64,000 bases of DNA from Hondaea fermentalgiana (taxonomy: Eukaryota; Sar; Bigyra; Thraustochytrida; Thraustochytriidae): positions 439,246 through 503,245 of the forward strand of contig NPFB01000008.1 in assembly GCA_014084085.1 (NCBI GenBank), in the 5' to 3' direction. The notes under the pieces are model-generated. The model saw only the letters and a list, made by a program, of their open reading frames with translations. It was not told where the DNA came from and did no database searches. Shown one piece after another: positions 9,922 through 18,016 of the stretch. The position numbers were made by a program, and so were the translations under genes. Within the stretch, counting starts at the first letter, position 1. Every line of letters begins with the position of its first letter.

Positions 9922-10777
9922 CTGTGTTTGTGCAGCGATATAGAATAAAATGAAAAGAAAGAGGAAGCACTTGGTCAGTAATCGAGTGCGTTACGCCTGT
10001 TGTCGTGCCTGTCTGCTCGTTGCGGGGAATTCAGAGAATAAATATACAAGAGGAAAAACAACAACAAAGCAAGCAGTTGTGTGTGTGCTCAGATCGTCTG
10101 TCTGCCCAGTGATCCGGGCACTGGAATGTCGCTGCATCAGGGCTCACAAGGACGCAAGTGACGTTTGCTTCCAAATCTCACGCAGCCAAGCGATCGTTTC
10201 CAACCAGCCATAAGCGCAAGATCTTGAATGGATGGCACACGCATTTGCATGGTTGTCCCTGTGTTGCTCTCAGGACACCGAAACAATGTGAGATCCGATG
10301 CAAGCACCTCCAATTAGTCCCCTCTTCGTAGATTGAGCATGAGTCGCCAACTCCCCTTGACCTAAACCGGTGCCCCCCGCTACACTTTTCATGCTTTAAG
10401 ATCACCTCGCATGGGAAGGAATCCCGAGGGGTCTAGTCCGAGAAATGTGACGCAAAGAAGGGATTTGAGCAACCGTTGGGAGCGCGTGCGCAGCCTCGGT
10501 GTATTAGGTTAGGGGGACACAGAGAAATTCTCTGCGCCGGATTGCGTTGAGGCTGGACTAGGCCATGGAATGAGCGCTCATGTATGAGGGCAAATGGAAG
10601 GGAGAAGAGGGGAAGGTAGGGCTTGCGATAAGATCCACGGACGTCTCGGCGACGGTCAACATCATTGCACGATTTCTGGATGAACGTGGCTTCCCTACGC
10701 AACGAGCGACTCCAAGCAGGACCCCGAGAGGGTTCAAGGGTTGACATGACAAGCAATGTGTTCAAATGCAAACGTAC
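9922..10777 (-). other. Spliceosomal intron of the TPR-formin gene (856 nt)
   Basis: Reading the minus strand, exon 1 ends CTTCCTG and is followed by GTACGT at 10777-10772. The intron ends CACAAACACAG with AG at 9923-9922. A CTGAC branch-point-like element (complement of 9974-9978) lies about 50 nt upstream of the acceptor, followed by a pyrimidine tract CTTCCTCTTTCTTTTC. Joining gives CCT-GAA-TGC-ATG, a phase-1 junction that keeps the TPR region in frame (EALP-ECMVLTRA). No other gene was recognised inside it. Confidence 0.85.
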
Positions 10778-11102
10778 CAGGAAGAGCTTCGCTCGTGGAC
10801 CCAAGTCCTTGTGTCTCCATGATCCGGACGCTTTCGAGCGCCTTGGTGATCGCTGAGCGCGCATTGCCTTGCGCAAGGCATTTTACGCTTTCGGCGCGAA
10901 GCGAGTCGCGCTTCTCGAGAGGGGTGGTCAGGTCGCCAGACAGCCAAAGCTTGCCCTGCGAGATTCCTGCGTGGCTACGGCGGCCTTTGCGCTCGGACGC
11001 TGCCGTGGTCGCGTACAGAAACTGGCTTGGCAACCTCGTGGCCTCGGCGCTGCTGGCGGCGTGCGAAGCCGCCAGCTCACGGCCTCGGCTTCCCTGGCGC
11101 AT
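10778..11102 (-). CDS. TPR-formin, exon 1
   Basis: The exon encodes the first 108 residues, from the ATG at 11102-11100 (MRQGSRGREL) to ...GSTSEALP, with one base of the next codon before the GT donor at 10777. The first ~60 residues are basic and Ser/Ala-rich. From about 65 the sequence becomes a helical repeat (SLRAESVKCLAQGNARSAITKALESVRIME) that resembles the first TPR and runs on into exon 2. The frame remains open past the donor to 10734 but loses the TPR pattern there, supporting the splice. An upstream GTG is not taken as start. Confidence 0.8.
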
Positions 11103-11994
11103 GCTCTTCGCTTTCTCCGCAGCCTGCACCTGCGTGTGCCTGCAGCCCGGCCTCCAGTCGCCCGTTTCCCGCGGCGCTGTTTACGCCCGCTCGCCCGCTT
11201 GCTTGCACGCGCCCGCGCACGCGCACGTGCAGGCCGTGCGTGCTTGGTCAATCTGTATCCTCGCCGCCGATGCGCGATGGCGCCGCCGCTCGCGCCGCGC
11301 GACCGCCTGCCTGCGCGCGCGCGCCCGTTCTCCGCGCGGCCGGTCCCGGCTCGCCGCCTGCGCGCGCTCGCGCCGCCTCCGCCGGGCGCGCCGCCTGCGC
11401 TGGCTGGCGTCTGCGTGCTCGAGGTCTGCGGCGCCTCTCCTTGTTCTCCTTCTCCTCTCTCTGCGCTGGAGCGCTTATTACGCGCAGAAAGACAGTCGCA
11501 GACAGACAGACAGACACAGACACAGAGACACTCACTGCGGAAGCACTCACAAGGGAAGGAAAGGGAAGGGAAGGAAAGGAAAGGAAAGGAAAGGGCAGAA
11601 AGAGAAAGAAATGCTTTAGATCCGTTGACTGACTGGCGCTGGGCGCCGCGAGCCGTGCGGACGGACTCCTGGCGGCCGAGCGGGACTGGCAGCGAGGAGG
11701 AAAGGATGAGCGCGCCTCGCCGAGAAGAGATGAGATGAGATGAAGTGAGGTTGTGCTTGGGCGGGTCGAGCGAGCGAGAGCCGGTCGCGGGAGTCGTGGG
11801 CCATTGTTCTTCTTTCTTTTGGGTTTCCGAGCCAAAGTGTTATTTGGTTCTTGTCAAAGTGCAAATCGTTCGTGGCGGGGGCCAGCGGGAAGGGATGCAC
11901 CACATGGACAAAGTACGTACAGGCGACGCGATGTGTTAGATAGTATTCACGGCTTTTCGCGATGGAATTGTCGCATACGATGACAGTGCGTATT
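11103..11994. promoter_or_regulatory. Intergenic region upstream of TPR-formin, with microsatellites
   Basis: About 890 bp of very GC-rich DNA lie between the formin start and the 3' end of the dioxygenase gene. Plus-strand repeats are GACA/CAGA at about 11496-11530 and GGAAAGGAAA at about 11556-11602. On the formin sense strand these are pyrimidine tracts. Long overlapping Arg/Ala/Pro frames here look like composition artefacts, so no gene is called. Confidence 0.5.
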
Positions 11995-12969
11995 CTAAAG
12001 TTCGTCGCGATGGAAAGCGCGGTGCACCTTGCCATCCAGAAAGGTCTTGAACTGATGGGCTTTGTCGCAAGAAAACCACATGGAAAAGGCATAGCGCGTC
12101 CCCCGGGTGACGGGCGTGAAGCGATGAGGGTTTTCTTGACCTGAAGAAAAGGTGATGAAGCGACCACGTCGAGGCCGAACGACCGTGGGATTGCCCTCAT
12201 CGAGGAAAACGAACTCGCCACCATCAAAATCTTCGCCATGCGTTGTGAGATAGACAAGACCGCTCATGTCATAATGCGGCGTGTTGTCCTTGTCGACGTG
12301 TGGATGCCAGTACTCGTCATGGAGCTCGAGTGGCGTCCACGACTCGTTACCAACGATGCGTGCTACAAAGGTGGGAGCGGTGAAGTAGAGCGTTTCGAGA
12401 TTATTGACCTCCATGATCCGTTCTCTAATGCGATCAAACATTCGCGCGTACACCTTGTACTCCTCGCTCGTGAACGAGACAGGGGAATCGCCGCCGTAAA
12501 TGGTTTGCACGCCCATACCGTCCTTCATGAAGCCGCCATTCACGTCAAGAATGGTTGGACCGCCCGTGTCTCCTCGGCTGCTGGCCATCCCCTTTTCGAC
12601 CATGCGCAGGAGGATATCGATTTCTTCGTCCGAGATGAAGGCGTCCTCAACATGGCGCCAGGTTTCGGGAACGTGGCAGCCCTCGACGAGGCGCTCTCCG
12701 TTCGGCAGGGGTGCTCGCTGCACGGCTTCACGCCATGGCGTCTCGAGCACGTCCGCCGTCACAAGGCGGCCTCCGGCGTTGCTGCTCCCCGTCGCAAGGC
12801 TCGAGAGCGTGACGGCAAGGGCCACGACGGCGAGGGCCGCCATGCTCGCGATGGAGGTCTTGCTCCGGGGCGACTGCAGGAGCTTTTTGCCACGCGCACT
12901 GCGCGACGACCGCGCCCGCGCCATCTCTTTAGCGCGGGCCTGTGCCCTCTGGATTTCCGCCGACGCCAT
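11995..12969 (-). CDS. ER-resident 2OG-Fe(II) dioxygenase, OGFOD3/prolyl-hydroxylase-like
   Basis: The 324-residue protein is a type II membrane protein by sequence: basic cytosolic N-terminus (RSSRSARGKK), one hydrophobic segment (about 40-60, IASMAALAVVALAVTLSSLA), then a lumenal catalytic domain. Metal and 2-oxoglutarate ligands are all visible: HxD in HPHVD (H224, D226), distal H282 in NPHRF and R292 in GTRYAFS. The double-stranded beta-helix core reads MSGLVYLTTHGEDFDGGEFVFLDE...VRPRRGRFITF. It ends FHRDEL, an HDEL/KDEL-type ER retrieval signal. Such enzymes hydroxylate protein side chains; the substrate is unknown. The ATG at 12969 (MASAEIQRAQ, G at -3) is preferred because the frame upstream has no ATG. 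Confidence 0.85.
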   Translation of the reverse strand: MASAEIQRAQARAKEMARARSSRSARGKKLLQSPRSKTSIASMAALAVVALAVTLSSLATGSSNAGGRLVTADVLETPWREAVQRAPLPNGERLVEGCHVPETWRHVEDAFISDEEIDILLRMVEKGMASSRGDTGGPTILDVNGGFMKDGMGVQTIYGGDSPVSFTSEEYKVYARMFDRIRERIMEVNNLETLYFTAPTFVARIVGNESWTPLELHDEYWHPHVDKDNTPHYDMSGLVYLTTHGEDFDGGEFVFLDEGNPTVVRPRRGRFITFSSGQENPHRFTPVTRGTRYAFSMWFSCDKAHQFKTFLDGKVHRAFHRDEL

Positions 12970-13651
12970 CGCCGTTCGTGGCGTGTGGTTGCCCGCCAAT
13001 GGCGATCTGGGATTGGGCGGTTGGTCGCGTGCGTAATTGATCAACCAATCATCGAACGAAGATTTTTTGACAGGGGCGGGTACGAGACCGCGGCGAGGCT
13101 CAGTGTCAGTGCGTTGCGTTCATGCATCCGCCTGCCGCTGTTTCTGCACGCGTCATGCGATAGCCTCTGTCGACGGCAGCTGCAGCTTGAGCCCCAGCGG
13201 TGAAACTTGCTGCAGCTGGCATCAGCAGCAGTGCAGCGAGCGACGCCAGTGGGGACTCGCAGCGAGGCGGAGACGTGAAATGGAGACCTGCATCTCCTGT
13301 GCGGTAGTACAACGGCGGCTTTGTCAGGCTGATCGATACTGTTACGAGAAAATCGGAGCATGCTGCTGGTGATGACTGCGACTGCGGGCATCTTCCATTC
13401 TGACAGTGAATCCGAATCCGATCTCGAATTGGAACGTGTAAATACGAATCAAGCGAACCACACCATTGGTCAATTCTAGAAGCCATAGGCTCACCCTGGC
13501 CCAGGCCTAGTTTGATGATGATAGATAGATAGACGATGGATGATAGTGAGAAGAATAAATTTGGTTGATCCTAGGCCTAGGTTACATACATGTCTAGGAG
13601 TGACACACGAGGATTTCGGATGTAGCGAGTGGTCTTGACCAGATCGAAGCA
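12970..13651. promoter_or_regulatory. Intergenic region, dioxygenase upstream / PTH downstream
   Basis: About 680 bp without a gene, between two minus-strand genes. It contains a GATA-type run (GATGATAGATAGATAGA) at about 13516-13533, AGGCCTAG at 13503-13510 and the perfect 12-bp palindrome CCTAGGCCTAGG at 13570-13581. It should include the 3' UTR of PTH and the promoter of the dioxygenase gene. Confidence 0.5.
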
Positions 13652-14395
13652 TCATGCGCTCGCGGCACGCTCGATTTCATCGCATACGCGCGAGAGGAAT
13701 CCGTCACGGTCTTTGATGGCCTCAATCTCGTCACGTGAAAAGCTGCCGAGCACATGAGCGGACACTGCCGCTCCTCGTGCAGATGGGCGCCCGATGCCGA
13801 CTTGCACGCGACGAAAGTCATCAGAGCCGAGGTGCTCGATCACGGAGCGCACGCCGTTGTGGCCGGACGCGCTACCGCGTTGTTTCCAGCGAAAGTTGGC
13901 AAAGGGGCGATCGAGATCGTCGTGGACGACGACCAGGTTTGCACTGGCGTCCCGAGGCTTTTTGGCACGCAGAAATTGTCGCAAGACCGCCGCCGCGGCC
14001 TTGCCGTTCTCGTTCATGAAGAGACGCGGCTCCACCAGGATGAGGTCCTCGTCGCTGGCCACATTGGCTGCGCAGTCGCGGCGCGCGGCCCAGGCGACGC
14101 CCCTGCGCTCCGCGAGCCTCCGCACGACCTGCGTGCCAACCGAGTGCCGCGTCCACTCGCTGCCAAAGTTGCCGAGGCCGACGACCACGAGCCGCTTCTT
14201 CATCGTCCCCGCCGCTCCGAGCGCCGCGTCCGCGTCCGCGTCCGCGTCCTCTCCCGCGCCGGCGTCTCGGCCGTCTCGCACGGCGCCGCGCGCCGTGGTC
14301 GCGAGCGGCAGCGGCAGCAGCTCTGCCGCCCACCTGCGCAGCGCCGCGCGCAGCCCCAGCGCCAGCGCCTTGGCCGCGACCCACGTCCCGCTCAT
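13652..14395 (-). CDS. PTH1: Peptidyl-tRNA hydrolase (PTH1 type), probably organellar
   Basis: The enzyme cleaves peptidyl-tRNA released from stalled ribosomes. The 247-residue protein has the full PTH1 signature from about residue 66: LVVVGLGNFGSEWTRHSVG (binding Asn and catalytic His), VEPRLFMNENGKAA, VVHDDLDRPFANFRWKQRGSASGHNG, and the C-terminal VQVGIGRP...HVLGSFSRDE. Bacterial PTH is about 190 residues; the extra ~64 N-terminal residues (MSGTWVAAKALALGLRAALRR, then Asp-Ala repeats) look like a mitochondrial presequence plus linker. A second in-frame Met at residue 65, directly before KKRLVVVGLG, could yield a cytosolic form. Both are inference. ATG at 14395-14393; TGA at 13654-13652. Confidence 0.93.
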   Translation of the reverse strand: MSGTWVAAKALALGLRAALRRWAAELLPLPLATTARGAVRDGRDAGAGEDADADADAALGAAGTMKKRLVVVGLGNFGSEWTRHSVGTQVVRRLAERRGVAWAARRDCAANVASDEDLILVEPRLFMNENGKAAAAVLRQFLRAKKPRDASANLVVVHDDLDRPFANFRWKQRGSASGHNGVRSVIEHLGSDDFRRVQVGIGRPSARGAAVSAHVLGSFSRDEIEAIKDRDGFLSRVCDEIERAASA

Positions 14396-15971
14396 CGCGG
14401 CCTGCCGCTCCCTGCGCCGGCCGCTGCGACGCCCGCCTTCTTCCCCGCGACCTCGGCGTCCTCCTCGGCGTCCCCCTCCGCCTGCGGCGTCCGGCTGCAG
14501 CCGCTGGCACGTCGCTCATCGCGGTTTCCGTGCTCCATGATTTTGCTGCCGCGGGCGTCGCAAGATATGATTGGCGCCCGGCCCGGGGTCCCGACTCGCG
14601 CGGGCGCAGAGGAGCCCGTCTCGGGGTCGGTCGGGTCCAGGTCGCCGCAGTCGATCCTCGCCGCGGCCGTCGTCGCCCTCGAGCTCAGCCGCCAACGCGG
14701 CTCGTCACTCGTCGACGGCGGCCCCGCTTTGTGCCATGCCGTGGCTCCCGCCAGGATACGGAGCACGAAAATGCAGCGCAGCTGGCCGTGCACGCGCTGC
14801 GCTATCGCTATCGTTCTATGCACGCAGACGCTCTCGCGCTCGCACGACGCACGCACGCACGCACGCTTCCCGGAACCGCCGCGGAGAAGCCCCGCCTCCC
14901 GCCCGCTGCCGCGCCCTCGCTCGCGGTCTCCGCGCGCGGACCCGGCGAACCGGCGCTGGCGGTGGCGTACGCGGCGCGGCGCGGTCGTCATCGTGGTTGT
15001 CGTCGTGGCCATGGCTCATCACCCATCACCAGTCAGGGCCGCGCAGGCGTCCGAGGACGGCGCGCGACGCTGCAGCAGCCTGCTGCTGAGGGCAGCCGCC
15101 TGCGACTGACTGGCTGCCTGGCTGCCTGGCTGCGCCCGCGAGCAGGCTCGGGGTCAGCGACGGCGGCTTCTGCAGCAGCAGCAGCGGCGGCTACGGCCGG
15201 GGCTTGCGGGTCCGCGGGGGGCGAGGAATCCCGGTCTTCCTCTCTCACACTCACTGTTTCCTCGCACGCTGCAGCAGCTTGCAGCTGACGCTCGTCTCGC
15301 GCTGTGTCATCACGCTCCCTCCCTGGACCACCTCTGCTGCAGCTGCTTCTGCAGCTGCTGCTTCCTCGAATTCCGGAAGCCGCGCCTCGTCGGCGAGGCA
15401 CTCGCCCTCCATCGCTCGCAGCGCTGCAGCGGCCTTGCCGCGGCTTCTTCGTCTCCTCCATCATGCCCGCCACCGTTTCCTGCTCCATCTTCAGCAGCGG
15501 AGCAGCAGCAGCTGCAGCTCGAGCTCCTCCTCGCCGTTCTCATCGCCTTCCTCGCTGCTCTTCTTCCCGCCTCCTTGCTGCTGCGCTCCGCCTCGCTCCT
15601 CCTCGCCTCGCTCGCGGCCCTTCCTGCTCGCCGCGCTTCTTCCTGCGCAGGCTCTGCGTCGCCGCCCGCGGAAGAGGGCAGGACTGACGGGGGCAAGATC
15701 CGCGCCGAGGAGCCGCCAGAAAGAAACCTGCCCCCGCCACTGGCCGCGCAGCCTGCGCTCTTGCGCTGCTCCGCGTTCATTGCATTGACGGTCACGAGCT
15801 GCTGCAGCTGCAGCTCTTGCGGTGCTCGGGCCGGCAGAACCAGAACGAGGCGGCGATTGGGATCGACCTCAGATCAGCTGCAGCTCTCGCACCTGTGAAG
15901 AGAGAGACAAGGCGGACCGCGAGCGAGACAGCAAGCAAGCAGAGCAGGCTTAGGCGGGCCGGCCGGAGAGG
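14396..15971. promoter_or_regulatory. GC-rich divergent region, PTH / dihydroxyacetone kinase
   Basis: About 1.6 kb with many overlapping frames on both strands that are Arg/Ser/Ala-rich and without domain. One minus frame starting ATG at 15012 ends with TGA at 14394-14392, overlapping the PTH ATG. It may be a leader frame, or simply composition. CTGCAG and GCTGCT clusters dominate 15050-15830, and a GCAAGCAAGCA run at about 15930-15941 lies close to the kinase ATG. No gene is called; a poorly conserved one cannot be excluded. Confidence 0.4.
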
Positions 15972-17738
15972 ATGGGCGGGAACGCGAGCAAGAGCAGCGG
16001 CGGCCAGGTGACGGCCAAGAAGTTCCTCAACGATAATGGGGCCAACTGCGTGGAGGAGATGCTCGAGGGCATGGCCAAGATGCACCCCAAGGAGCTGCTC
16101 AAGATCGACGGCATGAACGTCATGGTGCGCGCCGACTACGAAAAGGTCAAGCAGGAGCACGTCGTGCTCATCTCCGGAGGCGGATCCGGACATGAACCCT
16201 CGCACGCGGGATACTGCGGACCGGGCATGCTCACCGCCGCCGTGTGCGGAAACGTCTTCGCCAGCCCCGGCACGGACGCCGTGCTCAACACGATTCGCTC
16301 CGTCACTGGCCCCAAGGGCTGCCTCCTCGTCGTCAAAAACTACACGGGCGACCGCCTCAACTTTGGTCTCGCCGCCGAGCAGGCCAAGAGCGAGGGCTTC
16401 AAGGTGGAGATGGTCATCGTCGGCGACGACGCCGCCCTCAGCGGCAAGGGCGTCACCGGCCGTCGCGGTCTCGCCGGCACCGTCCTCGTGCACAAGGTCG
16501 CTGGCGCAGTCGCTGCCGCCGGCGGCGATCTCGACGCCGTCCTCGCCGCTGCCGAGTCCGTCTCCTCGGCCGTGCGCACCGTCGGCGTCGCGCTGTCCAC
16601 CTGCAACGTCCCGGGCAAGGCCATCTCCGACCGCCTCGTGCCCACCGACGGAAAGATGGAGCTTGGCCTCGGCATCCACGGCGAGCCCGGCCGCGAGACC
16701 CTCGACCTCCTCAGCACCGACGAGCTCGTGCGCCGCCTCTCCGACATCATCATGGCTGACTTCCAAAAGATCGACGGCAAGAAGCCCAAGCGCGTCGCCC
16801 TCGTCATCAACAACACCGGCGGCACCACCCCCATTGAGATCTACGGCATTTGCAACAGCGCTCTCAAGCAGCTCGCCGACAAGCCCTTTGACCTCACCGT
16901 GGAGCGCATCTACGCGGGTCCCATCATGACCTCTCTCGAGATGCAGGGCTTTTCGCTCTCTCTCCTGGCTCTCGACCTCGACGACAAGCTCGACGCCTCC
17001 AAGATGCTCGCGCACCTCGACGCCGAAACCACGACGCTCGGCTGGCCGGGCCCCGTGTCCTCCTTCACCTCGGAGGCCAAGGTCTCGCAGCCCAAACCGG
17101 TCTCCAAGCCCCCCAGCAACGCTTCCGAGGCCCAGCAGTCTTACCCGACCGTCTCGTCGGACCTCGCGTCCACCTTTGAAAAGAAGATCCGCGCCGCTGC
17201 CAAGGAGCTCATTGACAAGGAGCCCAAGCTCACGGAGTGGGACAAGATCTGCGGAGATGGTGATGCTGGACACACCTTCCAGAGCGGCGCCAAGATGGTC
17301 CTCGAGGCTCTCGATGCCAAGCAGGTCAACCTTACCGTTCCCGCGCTCACGGCAGCAGCCATGGCCGAGCAGGCGCGCAAGATGGGCGGCACCTCGGGCG
17401 CCGTCTCCTCCATCTTCTTCCACGCTGTGGGCACCAGCCTTCAGCACTCCTTGGACTATGGCGCGGCCATCAAGGCAGGCTGCGACGCCATCACGCGCTA
17501 TGGCGGTGCCGAGCCTGGCATGCGTACCATGCTCGACGCGCTCCATGCCATGACCGAGGGCTACGTTGCGGATCTCTCCAAGCTGGCCGATAAGTCGATG
17601 GCTGCCGCAAAGTCCACTGCCGAGATGAACGCATCTGCCGGTCGCAGCAACTACATTCCAGATGAGAAGATGCGTGGCGTCCCGGACCCCGGCGCCATGG
17701 CTGTTGCATATGCGATGCGTGCCCTGGCGGACGCCTGA
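15972..17738 (+). CDS. DAK1: ATP-dependent dihydroxyacetone kinase (DhaK-DhaL)
   Basis: The enzyme phosphorylates dihydroxyacetone (and glyceraldehyde) with ATP, feeding triose into glycolysis. The single-chain form has 588 residues. The DhaK domain (about 12-350) shows GGGSGHEPSHAGY at 69-81, KNYTGDRLNFGLAAEQA, and GLGIHGEPGRE, whose H236 is the residue that binds the substrate covalently in this family. A Pro/Ser linker (about 365-395) leads to the DhaL ATP-binding domain with CGDGDAGHTF (427-436; the metal-binding Asp residues) and GGTSGA (472-477). The start MGGNASKS has Gly2, Ser6 and Lys7, fitting an N-myristoylation site. The ATG at 15972 is well supported. The 3' end converges with the channel gene 278 bp away. 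Confidence 0.96.
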   Translation: MGGNASKSSGGQVTAKKFLNDNGANCVEEMLEGMAKMHPKELLKIDGMNVMVRADYEKVKQEHVVLISGGGSGHEPSHAGYCGPGMLTAAVCGNVFASPGTDAVLNTIRSVTGPKGCLLVVKNYTGDRLNFGLAAEQAKSEGFKVEMVIVGDDAALSGKGVTGRRGLAGTVLVHKVAGAVAAAGGDLDAVLAAAESVSSAVRTVGVALSTCNVPGKAISDRLVPTDGKMELGLGIHGEPGRETLDLLSTDELVRRLSDIIMADFQKIDGKKPKRVALVINNTGGTTPIEIYGICNSALKQLADKPFDLTVERIYAGPIMTSLEMQGFSLSLLALDLDDKLDASKMLAHLDAETTTLGWPGPVSSFTSEAKVSQPKPVSKPPSNASEAQQSYPTVSSDLASTFEKKIRAAAKELIDKEPKLTEWDKICGDGDAGHTFQSGAKMVLEALDAKQVNLTVPALTAAAMAEQARKMGGTSGAVSSIFFHAVGTSLQHSLDYGAAIKAGCDAITRYGGAEPGMRTMLDALHAMTEGYVADLSKLADKSMAAAKSTAEMNASAGRSNYIPDEKMRGVPDPGAMAVAYAMRALADA

Positions 17739-18016
17739 GTTATTTTCCTTTGTCCCAACACAGCACAGACGAAGCTTTACTTTTTATTTTTCTTTATAAA
17801 GGCTTCCTACGTATAATCCTATATATCTCTATCACTCTCTCGGCCTTGGCCGTCATAGGGCCTGCCTTCCTTTCTTCTTCTTCATCAGCATCTCTGTCTT
17901 CCCTTTCGTTCTGTCCTTGCTTTGTTCGTTTGAAGGTCTCCGTCTGTCAGGCTTTTCTCAACCACCACGTTCTCCACCAAGAAAGAGATATTCTTCCCGC
18001 AAGATTTCTTCGTTCG

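Noticed and set aside
10734..10777. Continuation of TPR-formin exon 1 to its in-frame stop
   Set aside because: A strong GTACGT donor at 10777 and loss of TPR pattern beyond it favour splicing.
14392..15012. Minus-strand frame ending on the PTH start codon
   Set aside because: It has an ATG but only low-complexity composition and no domain; a leader frame is possible but cannot be supported.
13754..15109. Plus-strand frame of about 450 codons
   Set aside because: Its first part is antisense to peptidyl-tRNA hydrolase; the rest is Arg/Ser/Pro-rich without domain.
15033..15795. Overlapping minus-strand frames rich in Ala, Arg and Gln
   Set aside because: Composition follows CTGCAG/GCTGCT repeats. 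Neither frame carries a recognisable domain, and the upstream parts show frame breaks.
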